NCBI RefSeq assembly: GCF_000292345.1
Contig: NZ_ALOU01000075.1
Coordinates: 34,425 to 98,424 of the forward strand
Direction of reading: 5' to 3'
DNA length: 64,000 nucleotides
Origin: Cupriavidus sp. BIS7
Lineage (GTDB): Bacteria; Pseudomonadota; Gammaproteobacteria; Burkholderiales; Burkholderiaceae
The position numbers and the translations under genes were made by a program. Every line of letters begins with the position of its first letter. Within the stretch, counting starts at the first letter, position 1. This document shows, piece after piece, positions 54,526 through 63,873 of the stretch. The notes below the pieces were generated by a model. It did no database searches. It saw nothing but the letters and a program-made list of their open reading frames with translations, and was not told the DNA's origin.

Positions 54526-55626
54526 TCAGGCCTGGTGCTTGTGGCCCCGCGCCCATTTGCGGGAATGGATGCTTTCCTTCAGGGACTCGAAAACCGTGTG
54601 CAGCGGGTTGGCGGCTTCCACGTAGCGATGGAAGACGGCACCGGCCACGTTGCTGGCAAGCCACGCCACCAACATGCCAAGGGCATTGAGAACCGGCTCG
54701 CCAGGGGCAAAGTGGAACACCAGCGCGTTCACCACCAGGCAGACCGGGAAGTGCACAAGAAACACCGAGTAAGAGATCTTGCCGAAATAAGCCGCGATCC
54801 GGCCGCCCGGCCATTGCTCCAGCCAGCCGCCACGGCGCGAAATCGCCAGGATAAGGGCCGTGGCCAGCGCAACGGCAATGCGCAGGCGGAAATCGATCAC
54901 GAGCGCCGCCATGCCGATCGCGCCGAGCGTGATCAGTGCCACCGGCGAACGATCGGGGTTCGAGGCCCAGTACGCCAGCGTACCCATGCCATACGCGCCG
55001 AAGAAGTAGATCGCCCAGATGTCCCAGCTGGCGTCGCGGTTGAACCAGAACAGCGATGCCGTCGCCAGCACTGCCACCAGCGGCATGCCAAGCGGCAGTA
55101 CGTCACGCGAAACGGCGCGAGCCAGCCAGAGCGCGAACACCAGCAGCGCAAAGAGCTGCAGGTCGATTGCGATGTACCAGACGCCGGCCGACAGCGCGTC
55201 GACATCGAGAATGTTGTGCAGCAGCAGGATATGCGCAACGACCTGCGTCAGATGGGGGGCTGCGGGGATCGAATCGTGATGCATCCACGTCCGCGCAATG
55301 GCCGCCCCGATAATCGCCACGAGAATCGCGGCCGCATAGGGCACCACAAGCTTCTGGTAGCGGTGCCACACGGTGGTCAGCGGGCTCTGCACGGTCAGGC
55401 GCCCGGTAGGCGCCAGGCTGCGCGCAGCAAGAAAGCCGCTGATGACCAGGAAGACCTGAACGGCAATGCGGGCGTAGTCGGAAAGCCAGCCGATCAGGCC
55501 AGGTGCCAGCGACTGGGCAGCGTCGGACATTGGCCCATAGAAGGCCAGATGGTGCAGCACGATCAGCTGTGAGCTGACCGCCTTCAGCGCGTCTACACAC
55601 GCCAGACGAGAAGGCCGGGGGCTCAT
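54526..55626 (-). CDS. Acyltransferase 3 (OafA/YrhL-like) membrane protein
   Basis: The 366-residue protein has about 10 membrane segments and the family start RLACVDALKAVSSQLIVLHHLAFYG with the conserved Arg and His-His, and FLVISGFLAARSL. FGKISYSVFLVHFPV is the C-terminal block. Members move acyl groups to surface sugars such as O-antigen or exopolysaccharide. It is not next to a polysaccharide cluster, so the acceptor is unknown. Confidence 0.88.
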   Translation of the reverse strand: MSPRPSRLACVDALKAVSSQLIVLHHLAFYGPMSDAAQSLAPGLIGWLSDYARIAVQVFLVISGFLAARSLAPTGRLTVQSPLTTVWHRYQKLVVPYAAAILVAIIGAAIARTWMHHDSIPAAPHLTQVVAHILLLHNILDVDALSAGVWYIAIDLQLFALLVFALWLARAVSRDVLPLGMPLVAVLATASLFWFNRDASWDIWAIYFFGAYGMGTLAYWASNPDRSPVALITLGAIGMAALVIDFRLRIAVALATALILAISRRGGWLEQWPGGRIAAYFGKISYSVFLVHFPVCLVVNALVFHFAPGEPVLNALGMLVAWLASNVAGAVFHRYVEAANPLHTVFESLKESIHSRKWARGHKHQA

Positions 55627-55840
55627 TTGTTATACGGGAGATACAAAGTGGGCCGCATTGTACCTCCATTGTTGCGTTTATAAATGTGGAGGGTGCGTAA
55701 CGTTTGTAAGATCGTGTACCGACGCCACTGATCAACCGCCCGTGCGCCCTCCCACTGCGAATTAGCTTATGAAAAAGAAGTACTTCTGACAGACGATCTT
55801 CGGGTATACCCTCCGAATCTTTCATCGCCTGCCCCCGAAC

Positions 55841-56764
55841 ATGTCGTCGCTAGTATCTGCCTCGTCTCTTCAGCGCCTGCTGGCCGGTATCGGCCTGGCC
55901 GCCGCGCTGGTGCCCGCCGCCCAGGCCCAGAACCTGCAAGACTCCCAAAGCCCGGTGCTTGACCGCATCCGCGAGACCGGCACGATCACGCTCGGCTATC
56001 GCGAGTCCGCACTGCCGTTCTCGTTCGGTGACGACAACGGCAAGCCCGCGGGCTATGCCGTGGACCTCTGCCTGCGTGTGGCGGATGCCGCCAGGCAAAA
56101 GCTCGGCCTCAAGGACATCAAGGTCCGCTGGCTGCCGCTGAGTCCGCAGAACCGTGTGCCGGCCGTGGTCAACGGACTGGTGGACCTGGACTGCGCGCCC
56201 AATACCAATACGCTGGAGCGCCAGAAGCAGGTGGCCTTCAGCGTCTCGCACTATGTATCCACCGTGCGGATGCTGGTGCGCGCCGATTCCGGCATCAAGT
56301 CGTTCGACGACCTGCGCGGCAAGACCGTGGTGACCAGCGCCGGCTCCACCGGCGACCGCCATGTGCGCCGCCTGAAGGCCGAGTATGGCTATCGCGACGT
56401 CTACACCAAGGATCACGGCGAATCGTTCCTGCTGCTGGAAACGGGCCGGGCACAGGCATTTGTCATGGACGATGTGCTGCTGGCCGGCCTGCGAGCGAAG
56501 TCGAAGAACCCATCGCTGTACGTGATCGTCGGCCCGGCGCTATCCGTCGAGCAGAACGCGCTGATGCTGTCGAAATCTGACCCCGAATGGAAGCGGCTGG
56601 TCGATCAGACGCTGGCCAGGACCTTCACCGGCCCTGACGCCGCGGCGCTGCAGAAGCACTGGTTCCAGCAGCCGATCGGCGCACGCGGCACCAACCTGGC
56701 CCTGGCGCCTTCGGCCGAGGTGCTGCAGGCATGGAAGCATCCGTCGGATGTTGTGACGGAATAA
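55841..56764 (+). CDS. gltI: Periplasmic amino-acid-binding protein (GltI-like)
   Basis: The 307-residue protein has a signal peptide ending AAQAQ, then DRIRETGTITLGYRESALPFSF and GYAVDLCLRVAD, as in glutamate/aspartate-binding proteins. GKTVVTSAGSTGDRHV and ETGRAQAFVMDDVLLAG complete the fold. No permease or ATPase gene is adjacent, so it works with a transporter encoded elsewhere. A hairpin lies directly after the stop. Confidence 0.87.
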   Translation: MSSLVSASSLQRLLAGIGLAAALVPAAQAQNLQDSQSPVLDRIRETGTITLGYRESALPFSFGDDNGKPAGYAVDLCLRVADAARQKLGLKDIKVRWLPLSPQNRVPAVVNGLVDLDCAPNTNTLERQKQVAFSVSHYVSTVRMLVRADSGIKSFDDLRGKTVVTSAGSTGDRHVRRLKAEYGYRDVYTKDHGESFLLLETGRAQAFVMDDVLLAGLRAKSKNPSLYVIVGPALSVEQNALMLSKSDPEWKRLVDQTLARTFTGPDAAALQKHWFQQPIGARGTNLALAPSAEVLQAWKHPSDVVTE

Positions 56765-56769
56765 GCGCA

Positions 56770-56790
56770 TTCCGGGGGTATCCCCCGGAA
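56770..56790 (+). terminator. Hairpin after the GltI-like gene
   Basis: TTCCGGGGG and CCCCCGGAA form a 9-bp stem with a 3-base loop, 5 bases past the stop. No T-run follows, so termination is probable but not certain. Confidence 0.55.
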
Positions 56791-56844
56791 AACCCCTGAG
56801 TTGACGGCCCTCACGGCGTTGGCCACACTCGCCAAAGCGCGTCT

Positions 56845-56904
56845 TTACCGATCGGTAACCCGTGCATCAAGCGAAATACAAAGCGAAACACCAAGCGAAA
56901 ACGC
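56845..56904. repeat. 14-bp palindrome and three 12-bp tandem repeats in the 56941 leader
   Basis: TTACCGATCGGTAA (56845-56858) is a perfect palindrome resembling a TetR operator. AAGCGAAATACA, AAGCGAAACACC and AAGCGAAAACGC (56869-56904) are tandem 12-bp repeats sharing AAGCGAAA. Both lie within 100 bp upstream of the exported protein gene. Confidence 0.75.
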
Positions 56905-56940
56905 GAACCGCCAGAGGGCGGCATCACTCAGGAGAAGTCC

Positions 56941-57234
56941 ATGAACAAGATCATCGCCACTGCTATTGCGCTGGGTCTCGCCACCGCTTCCGTGGCCGCC
57001 GTGGCCCAGGACAAGAACAAATTCGACCCGTACTCGCAAGGCGCGAAGTCCGGCCAGAAGTTCGACACCTATACCGAAGGCGCGAAGGCCGGCGACAAGT
57101 TCGACCCGTACTCGCAAGGCGCAAACAAGAGCACGCGTGCAGACCTGACCGACCAGCCGACCCAATCGACTGACACGAAGAAGTCGACGAAGAGCAAGAA
57201 GGCTACGAAGAAGCCGACCGCCTCGAACAACTAA
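56941..57234 (+). CDS. Small exported protein with KFDxYxxGA repeats
   Basis: The 97-residue protein has a signal peptide (IALGLATASVAAVAQ), three repeats KFDPYSQGAKSG, KFDTYTEGAKAG, KFDPYSQGANKS, and a Lys/Thr-rich tail (KKSTKSKKATKKPT). It is basic and probably periplasmic. I do not recognise a function. AGGAGAAGTCC precedes the ATG; a terminator follows. Confidence 0.8.
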   Translation: MNKIIATAIALGLATASVAAVAQDKNKFDPYSQGAKSGQKFDTYTEGAKAGDKFDPYSQGANKSTRADLTDQPTQSTDTKKSTKSKKATKKPTASNN

Positions 57235-57278
57235 GATTGTTGCAGCGCGGGGGCCCACCGGCCCCTTGGCGCATGAAA

Positions 57279-57303
57279 ATGGCCTCGCGATGCGAGGCCA
57301 TTC
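57279..57303. terminator. Bidirectional terminator between converging genes
   Basis: AATGGCCTCGC (57279-57289) and GCGAGGCCATT (57293-57303) form a perfect 11-bp stem with a 3-base loop. TTTTC follows on the minus strand and CTTGCT on the plus strand. Confidence 0.8.
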
Positions 57304-57339
57304 TTGCTATTAAAGTGCCCGATACAGCACCACCGCATT

Positions 57340-58266
57340 TCAATGCGAATCGTCGTCCGGCGTCAGTTCCAGCGCCGTCACGTCCACCTTCTGCACCGTG
57401 TTGCCCTGCCGGATCTCCGTGCGCAACACGAACGCCTCGGCCGGGCAGTACCAGTCCGTCACGTGCAGCACGCTTGGCTCCAGTTGCAGCACTTCGTCGC
57501 CAACCATCAACGGCCCCAGCGAGGTGCGCTTCTCATAGGTGATCGGCATGCATGACTTGCGGCCAAGCACCGTATCGATCATCTGCTTGCGGCCAACGTG
57601 GCGTGAACCGACGATGATCGATGCATGCAGCGCCTGCATCGTGCCTACCACCTCGTCCGACCTGAGCGGATAGATCTTGAGCGCGACGCTGGACTCGAAG
57701 GTCTCCCCTTCCAGCGTCGTATTCTCATGAATCGTCATGCCTGCGTAGTTGAATACGCCGCTGCCAGTGAACGACGCCGCACCGAACATCCGTGCATAGC
57801 GCGCCTGCGCGTTGATGGTTGCGTTACGGCTGTCGATGCGCGTGCGGGACGTGGTGACGCTCCTGTCGATATTGATCTCATGGACCTGGTCCATGACCAC
57901 GGGCGGGCCCATCAACGTCGAGAGCGCTGATTTCGAGCGCACTTCCAGCTGGGCGCTGCACCCATGCGCTGTGTGCATGACGTCGCGCAGCGTCATCGTG
58001 ATCGACATCGGCATCGTGCCCTCGCCTTCCATCTGGACGCGGGCGCCGGACTTGAACCAGGGCGCATCGCAGAGTTGGGCCGCGCCGGCTTCCGGGGCGG
58101 GGGTCGCTTCGGCTTCCGAAGCTGGGGCCGCGCCGGACACGGGCGCCGCGGTTGGCGCCCCGATTGGCGCCACTTCGGCGGGTGCAACGGGCTCGGGCGC
58201 TGCCGACTGCGCAAGTGCGCTATCCAACACTCCTAACAGCAGGATCGATATCAAGGCCGATTTCAT
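57340..58266 (-). CDS. Exported protein of unknown function
   Basis: The 308-residue protein has a signal peptide (MKSALISILLLGVLDSALAQ), a Pro/Ala/Glu-rich linker (~20-65), and a beta-rich region starting LCDAPWFKSGARVQMEGEG. A few cysteines (LCDAP, HGCSAQ, KSCMPI, WYCPAE) could form disulfides. I do not recognise the family. It converges with the small repeat protein and is alone on its strand. Confidence 0.7.
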   Translation of the reverse strand: MKSALISILLLGVLDSALAQSAAPEPVAPAEVAPIGAPTAAPVSGAAPASEAEATPAPEAGAAQLCDAPWFKSGARVQMEGEGTMPMSITMTLRDVMHTAHGCSAQLEVRSKSALSTLMGPPVVMDQVHEINIDRSVTTSRTRIDSRNATINAQARYARMFGAASFTGSGVFNYAGMTIHENTTLEGETFESSVALKIYPLRSDEVVGTMQALHASIIVGSRHVGRKQMIDTVLGRKSCMPITYEKRTSLGPLMVGDEVLQLEPSVLHVTDWYCPAEAFVLRTEIRQGNTVQKVDVTALELTPDDDSH

Positions 58267-58672
58267 CGCATCACCCGGGGGCTCGAGTGTCGGCGTAGAC
58301 AGGACAAGCGGCCGACAGTGCATGAGTATTACGCGAAACGCGCACAAGGGAAATGGGCCGTCGGAATGGCATATCCCCATCTGGCACTTGGCCAAGCCGC
58401 TATCCAAGCCGCCCCTGAACCACTCTGAACAGCGGTGCAGGTGTGCGGTCGTGCTACCATTGCGCGCCCCGCAGCCGCATACCGTTGGGGCCAGACGATG
58501 CCGGGGGCGCGGAATCCCAAGGCGTTGCCCGGTGCTCACGGCCGCACTGGACCGCGTTGTCCACCAGATCCGGCCCAGCTGCGTTGTGTGGTGTCCGCCA
58601 CACGCCGGCCGCTCCCATAGCGTCCAGACAGGGTCCAAATAGCGTCCGGCTTCCGGCCATTTCAGGAGATTT
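58267..58672. other. Intergenic region upstream of the arn operon
   Basis: 406 bp without a convincing gene. Near its end two direct repeats ATAGCGTCC (58617-58625 and 58639-58647, 22 bp apart) lie 26-56 bases before arnT and may be regulator sites. Confidence 0.6.
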
Positions 58673-60415
58673 ATGCGTAGTCCTTCGCCCTCGCGCCAAG
58701 CCGGGCTGCCTGCGGGCATGATCGCCCCGGTGGTGCTGGTCGTCATCGCGGTATTGCTGGTCTGGTTTGGCACGCTCGATGCCCGCCACCTGCTGCGCCC
58801 GGACGAGGGCCGCTACGCCGAAATCTCGCGCGAGATGTTTGCCAGCGGGGACTGGGTCACCATCCGCTACAACGCGCTGAAGTACTTCGAAAAACCGCCG
58901 TTCCACATGTGGGTGACGACGATCGGCTACGAGCTGTTCGGCGTCGGCGACTGGCAGGCGCGGCTCAGCGTGGCGCTGTCCGGCATTGTCGGACTCGTCG
59001 CCACGATGGCGGCAGTCTCGCGCTGGTATGGCGTGCGCGCCGCGCTGCTTGCCGGGCTGGCGCTGCTGGCCATGCCGATGTGGAGCGTCACCGGCCATTT
59101 CAACTCGCTCGACATGACGCTCTCCGGAGCGCTGGCCTGCGTGCTGGCCTTCATGTTGATCGCCCAGCATCCCGACACCTCGCCGGCCGCGCGCCGGGGC
59201 TGGATGACCGCCTGCTGGGTGGCCATGGGCGTGTCCATCCTGACCAAGGGGCTGGTTGGCATTGCCCTGCCGGGGCTGGTGCTGGTGGTGTACACGCTGG
59301 TCACGCGCGACCTGGCGCTGTGGGGCCGCCTGCACCTCGTCAGCGGCATTGCCGCGATGCTGGTGGTCACCGTGCCGTGGTTCTGGATGATCTCCACGCG
59401 CAACCCCGAATTTCCGCACTTCTTCTTTATCCACGAGCACTGGGACCGCTATACCTCGACGATCCATTCCCGCAAGGGGTCGATCTGGTACTTCGTGCCG
59501 TTGCTGCTGGCAGGAACACTGCCCTGGCTGGGCCTGACGCCGCGCATGTGGGCCGTGGTGCGCGAACGCGCCGGCGCGGTGCGCGGCGTGGGCGGCAAGC
59601 CGTTCCAGCCGGCCCTGATGGCCTTCCTGTGGTTCGCTGCGATCTTCGTGTTCTTCAGCCTGTCCGGTTCCAAGCTGCCCGGGTATATCGTGCCGGTGTT
59701 CCCGGCGCTGGCCATCCTGGCCGCGGTGGCACTGGAGCAGATCAACGAGCGTTCGTGGAAGCGCCAGATCAACGCTGTCACGGTGCTGGCCATTGTCGGC
59801 CTGATCGCCGTGCCGTTCGTGGCCACGCTTGGGGACGAGAACAATCCCAATGAGGTATTCCGCGCCTTCGCCGTCTATATTGGCGTGGCGTTTGCCGTAC
59901 TGCTGGCCGGCATGCTGCTGGCACGCCGCCTGCTGCGTACGCACGGCCTGCTGCCTAGCATCACGGCGTTCTCGCTGGCCATGTTCCTGACCTGCACCAT
60001 CGGGCTGATGGCTCACGAAGTGATGGGCCGCCGTGCGTCGGGCGTCGACATGGTTCCCGCGATCAAGGCGGTGCTCAAGGACGATATGCCGCTCTACGGC
60101 GTGGGTGTCCTGGATCACACGCTGCCGTTCTACCTGGCTCACACGCTGGTCATGGTGGCCGCGCCCGATGAACTCGAATTCGGCACCCAGCAGGAGCCGG
60201 ACAAGTGGATTCCGACCATGGACGCCTTTGTGGCCAAGTGGCGTGACGGCCAGCCGGCACTCGGCATCATGTCGCCGGACACCTACGATAGTCTGGCGGC
60301 CGGCCACCTGCCGATGTACGTGGTAGCCCGCGACACGCGCCGTGTCGTGGTCAGCAATTTCCCGCTGCCGGCCACGCCGGCACAGCCGCCCAAGGAGTCT
60401 GGAACCAAGTCATGA
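58673..60415 (+). CDS. arnT: Lipid A 4-amino-4-deoxy-L-arabinosyltransferase (GT-C family)
   Basis: The 580-residue protein has about 12 membrane segments. The first periplasmic loop has the catalytic acidic pair and context RPDEGRYAEISREM and YFEKPP, typical of ArnT. It moves L-Ara4N from undecaprenyl phosphate to lipid A on the periplasmic side, lowering negative charge and giving polymyxin resistance. CAGGAGATTT precedes the ATG. First gene of an operon that continues to the window end. Confidence 0.93.
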   Translation: MRSPSPSRQAGLPAGMIAPVVLVVIAVLLVWFGTLDARHLLRPDEGRYAEISREMFASGDWVTIRYNALKYFEKPPFHMWVTTIGYELFGVGDWQARLSVALSGIVGLVATMAAVSRWYGVRAALLAGLALLAMPMWSVTGHFNSLDMTLSGALACVLAFMLIAQHPDTSPAARRGWMTACWVAMGVSILTKGLVGIALPGLVLVVYTLVTRDLALWGRLHLVSGIAAMLVVTVPWFWMISTRNPEFPHFFFIHEHWDRYTSTIHSRKGSIWYFVPLLLAGTLPWLGLTPRMWAVVRERAGAVRGVGGKPFQPALMAFLWFAAIFVFFSLSGSKLPGYIVPVFPALAILAAVALEQINERSWKRQINAVTVLAIVGLIAVPFVATLGDENNPNEVFRAFAVYIGVAFAVLLAGMLLARRLLRTHGLLPSITAFSLAMFLTCTIGLMAHEVMGRRASGVDMVPAIKAVLKDDMPLYGVGVLDHTLPFYLAHTLVMVAAPDELEFGTQQEPDKWIPTMDAFVAKWRDGQPALGIMSPDTYDSLAAGHLPMYVVARDTRRVVVSNFPLPATPAQPPKESGTKS

Positions 60416-60783
60416 CGCTATCGACCTTCGCATTCATCTTTGCCGGCGTGCTGCTCAACGCCTGCGCGCAGCTTCTGCTCAAGGCCGGCGTCAATGCCGT
60501 GGGCGCGATCACGATCGATCGCGCCACGCTGTTCGATACAGCCTTCCGCGTGCTGACCCAGTGGCCGGTGATCGGCGGCCTGACGCTGTACGTCGTGAGC
60601 GTCGGCGTGTGGATCGTCGGCCTGTCGCGCGTGGATGTATCCATTGCCTACCCGATGCTTTCGCTCGGCTACGTGGTCAACGCGCTGGCCGCCTGGTGGC
60701 TGTTTGGTGAGATGATCGGTCCCTTGCGCGTAGCCGGCATCCTGCTGATACTGGCTGGCGTTTTCCTGATTGCCCGTTCCTGA
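60412..60783 (+). CDS. arnE: Small EamA/SMR-type undecaprenyl-P-Ara4N flippase subunit
   Basis: The 123-residue protein has four membrane segments of the small multidrug-resistance fold (LLNACAQLLLKAG; YVVSVGVWIVGLSRVDVSIAYPM). ArnE/ArnF carry undecaprenyl-phosphate-Ara4N across the inner membrane. Only one such gene is visible; it overlaps arnT by 4 bp. ArnE versus ArnF cannot be told apart. Confidence 0.82.
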   Translation: MTLSTFAFIFAGVLLNACAQLLLKAGVNAVGAITIDRATLFDTAFRVLTQWPVIGGLTLYVVSVGVWIVGLSRVDVSIAYPMLSLGYVVNALAAWWLFGEMIGPLRVAGILLILAGVFLIARS

Positions 60784-60788
60784 GGATC

Positions 60789-61964
60789 ATGACTGCTACC
60801 GCCCCGCAGGATTTCCTGCCGTTTGTGCGCCCCCTGATCGACGAGGCCACCATTGCCGAGGTTGGCAAGGTGCTGGCCTCTGGCTGGATCACGTCCGGCC
60901 CGAAGGTGCAGGCGTTCGAGGCCGCACTGTCCGAATTGTTCGGCGGCCGCCCTGTTCGCACGTTCTCCAATGGCTCGGCGACGATGGAAATCGCGCTGCG
61001 CATTGCCGACATCGGCCCCGGCGACGAGGTCATTACCACCCCGATCACCTGGGTGGCCACCGCCAACGTGGTGCTGACGGTTGGCGCCAGGCCGGTCTTC
61101 GTCGACATTGACCCGCGTACGCGCAACATCGATCTCGATGCCGTCGAAGCCGCGATCACGCCGCGCACGCGCGCCATCATCCCGGTCTACCTGTCGGGCC
61201 TGCCCGTCGACATGGATCGCCTCTACGCGATCGCGAAGCGTCATAACCTGCGCGTGATCGAAGACGCCGCGCAGGCGATCGATTCGCGTTGGCGCGGCCA
61301 GCGCATCGGCGCGCTTGGCGATCTGGTCAGCTTCAGCTTCCAGGCCAACAAGAACATCACGACGATCGAGGGCGGCTGCCTGGTCATGAACACCCCCGAG
61401 GAAGCGCAGCGCGCCGAGCGCCTGCGCCTGCAGGGTGTGATCCGTACCGGCATGGACGGCATGGACGTGGAAGAGCCGGGCGGCAAGTTCAACCTGACGG
61501 ACGTCAACGCGGCCATCGGCCTGGCCCAGCTCCAGCGCCTGGATGCGATCACCGCGCGCCGCGCCGAACTGGCCGAGACCTATTTCCGCTGCGCCGCGGA
61601 TGCCGGCCTGGCTGACCTCGGCATCGAACTGCCGCTGCCGCGCGATCCCGAAGTTGCCACCACCAACTGGCACATGTTCCAGGTGGTGCTGCCGACCGAC
61701 CGCCTGCGCGGCGGCCCGGCCGAAGCACGCAAGCACGTCATGGAAGCGATGCGCGAGTGCGGCATCGGCACCGGCGTGCACTACCCGCCGATTCACCTGT
61801 TTACCTATTTCCGCTCCCTGGGCTGGCGCGAAGGCATGCTGCCGCATGCCGAGCGCATCGGCCGCGGCATCGTCACGCTGCCGCTGTTCCCCGCCATGCA
61901 GGCGGCCGACGTGGAGCGGGTTTGCGCAACTCTCAGCGAAACATGCAAACGCCTCTCTCACTAA
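60789..61964 (+). CDS. arnB: UDP-4-amino-4-deoxy-L-arabinose aminotransferase
   Basis: A DegT/DnrJ/EryC1 PLP aminotransferase of 391 residues. The PLP lysine is in FSFQANKNITTIEGG and the cofactor Asp in VIEDAAQAI; the active-site loop GVHYPPIH is conserved. It aminates UDP-4-keto-arabinose using glutamate. It overlaps arnC by 22 bp. Confidence 0.93.
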   Translation: MTATAPQDFLPFVRPLIDEATIAEVGKVLASGWITSGPKVQAFEAALSELFGGRPVRTFSNGSATMEIALRIADIGPGDEVITTPITWVATANVVLTVGARPVFVDIDPRTRNIDLDAVEAAITPRTRAIIPVYLSGLPVDMDRLYAIAKRHNLRVIEDAAQAIDSRWRGQRIGALGDLVSFSFQANKNITTIEGGCLVMNTPEEAQRAERLRLQGVIRTGMDGMDVEEPGGKFNLTDVNAAIGLAQLQRLDAITARRAELAETYFRCAADAGLADLGIELPLPRDPEVATTNWHMFQVVLPTDRLRGGPAEARKHVMEAMRECGIGTGVHYPPIHLFTYFRSLGWREGMLPHAERIGRGIVTLPLFPAMQAADVERVCATLSETCKRLSH

Positions 61965-62944
61965 GCTCCGTCGAGGTCTCGGTCGTCATCCCCGTCTACA
62001 ACGAGGAGGCAGGCCTGCAGGCACTGTTCGATCGCGTCTATCCGGCGCTCGACAGCCTGGGCGAATCGTACGAGATCATCTTCGTCAATGACGGCAGCGC
62101 CGACCGCTCGCCGCAGATGCTGGCCGCGCAGTTCCACAAGCGCCCGGACGTGACCCGGGTCATCCTGTTCAACGGCAACTTCGGCCAGCACATGGCGATC
62201 CTGGCCGGCTTCGAGCACACGCGCGGACGCATCGTGATCACGCTGGACGCCGACCTGCAGAACCCGCCCGAGGAGATTCCGCGCCTGGTGGAAGAAATGC
62301 GCAAGGGTCACGACTACGTTGGCACGATCCGCCGCCAGCGTAACGACTCCGCCTTCCGCCGCTACGCGTCGCGCGCGATGAACCGCCTGCGCGAGAAGAT
62401 CACCAAGATCAAGATGACGGACCAGGGCTGCATGCTGCGCGCCTACGACCGCAACATCATCGACACGATCAACGCGTGCCGCGAGGTCAACACGTTCATT
62501 CCCGCCCTGGCCTACACGTTCTCCTCGAACCCGGTGGAGATCGAGGTTGGCCACGAGCAACGCCACGCGGGCGAGTCGAAGTATTCGCTGTACCAGCTGA
62601 TCCGCCTGAACTTCGACCTGGTGACCGGCTTCTCGATCGTACCGCTGCAATGGTTCTCTGCCATCGGCACGATACTGTCGATCTCGTCGGCAGGCCTGTT
62701 CCTGGTGCTGCTGATCCGCCGCTTCGTACTCGGCTCGGAAGTCCAGGGTGTGTTCACACTGTTCGCTCTCAACTTCTTCCTGGTCGGCATCATGCTGTTC
62801 GGTATTGGCCTGCTCGGCGAGTACGTCGGCCGCATCTACCAGGAAGTGCGCGACCGCCCGCGCTACCGCATCCAGGCAGTGCTGGAGCGTGATCCGCGCG
62901 ACCCGCAGAAGGACAACACGACGGAGGTCTCGTGCGCGCAGTAG
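61943..62944 (+). CDS. arnC: Undecaprenyl-phosphate 4-deoxy-4-formamido-L-arabinose transferase
   Basis: A GT2 glycosyltransferase of 333 residues: VSVVIPVYNEEAGL, FVNDGSADRS, TLDADLQNPPEE (DxD), and two C-terminal membrane helices. It joins UDP-L-Ara4FN to undecaprenyl phosphate. The ATG at 61943 lies inside the end of arnB. Overlaps the next gene by 13 bp. Confidence 0.93.
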   Translation: MQTPLSLSSVEVSVVIPVYNEEAGLQALFDRVYPALDSLGESYEIIFVNDGSADRSPQMLAAQFHKRPDVTRVILFNGNFGQHMAILAGFEHTRGRIVITLDADLQNPPEEIPRLVEEMRKGHDYVGTIRRQRNDSAFRRYASRAMNRLREKITKIKMTDQGCMLRAYDRNIIDTINACREVNTFIPALAYTFSSNPVEIEVGHEQRHAGESKYSLYQLIRLNFDLVTGFSIVPLQWFSAIGTILSISSAGLFLVLLIRRFVLGSEVQGVFTLFALNFFLVGIMLFGIGLLGEYVGRIYQEVRDRPRYRIQAVLERDPRDPQKDNTTEVSCAQ

Positions 62945-63873
62945 TCTTTGCCTATCACAACGTCGGAGATCGGTGCCTGCGCGTGCTGCATGCACGCGGC
63001 GTGGACGTGGCGCTGGTCGTCACGCACCGTGACCGCCCCGACGAGAACATCTGGTTCCGCCGCGTTGCCGATACGGCTGCCGAACTGAACCTGTCGTTCA
63101 TCTATGGCGAGGACCCGACCGACCCGGCGCTGGCGGAAGCCGTGCGCGCTGCACAGCCCGATGTCATCTTCTCGTTCTACTACCGGTCGATGATCCCGGC
63201 GGACCTGCTGGCCGTGGCTCCGCAGGGTGCGTTCAACATGCACGGCTCGCTGCTGCCGAAGTATCGCGGCCGCGTGCCCGTGAACTGGGCCGTGCTGCAT
63301 GGCGAAGACGAAACCGGCGCCACGCTGCACGCGATGGAAGCCAAGCCCGACGCCGGCTATATCGTCGACCAGACATCGGTACCGATCCTGCCGGACGATA
63401 CGGCAGGCGAAGTCTTCGAAAAGGTCACCGTCGCCGCCGAGCAGACGCTGTGGCGCGTGCTGCCTGCCATGATGGCCGGCCAGACACCCAAGCGCCCCAA
63501 CCGGCTGGCCGACGGCAGCTACTTTTCCGGGCGCAAGCCCGAGGACGGCCGCATTGATTTCAGGCAGCCGGCAGCGGCGGTCTACAATCTGATCCGCGCC
63601 GTCGCGCCGCCGTACCCTGGTGCCTTCACGGACCTCGGCGGCCGTCGCTTCATCGTTGCGCAGGCTCGCCGCATTGACACGCCGGCCACGCCGGCAGGCC
63701 TGCAGCCGGGCCTGCACGTCGTGGATGGCCGTATCGTGGCGATCTGCGGGGACGGTGGTGCAATCCGCGTGACGCAACTGCTGGAAGGCGCCAACGCCGA
63801 CCATGCGAGCCCCGTCTCCATACAAGAATTCCAAAACATTATTTCTGCGAAGTCCAAAGAGGAAAACCGATGA
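62932..63873 (+). CDS. arnA: ArnA-type UDP-L-Ara4N formyltransferase (stand-alone domain)
   Basis: The 313-residue protein is the N-terminal half of bifunctional ArnA: NMHGSLLPKYRGR contains the catalytic His and the formyl-folate region, TLHAMEAKPDAG the catalytic Asp. It formylates UDP-L-Ara4N. The start is GTG at 62932 with GGAGGTCTC upstream. In E. coli this domain is fused to a decarboxylase; here the two are separate genes with ATGA overlap. Confidence 0.93.
   Translation: MRAVVFAYHNVGDRCLRVLHARGVDVALVVTHRDRPDENIWFRRVADTAAELNLSFIYGEDPTDPALAEAVRAAQPDVIFSFYYRSMIPADLLAVAPQGAFNMHGSLLPKYRGRVPVNWAVLHGEDETGATLHAMEAKPDAGYIVDQTSVPILPDDTAGEVFEKVTVAAEQTLWRVLPAMMAGQTPKRPNRLADGSYFSGRKPEDGRIDFRQPAAAVYNLIRAVAPPYPGAFTDLGGRRFIVAQARRIDTPATPAGLQPGLHVVDGRIVAICGDGGAIRVTQLLEGANADHASPVSIQEFQNIISAKSKEENR

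Noticed and set aside
58454..60307. A 617-codon open frame on the minus strand
   Set aside because: Antisense to arnT; rich in His, Gln and Arg as expected for a shadow frame.
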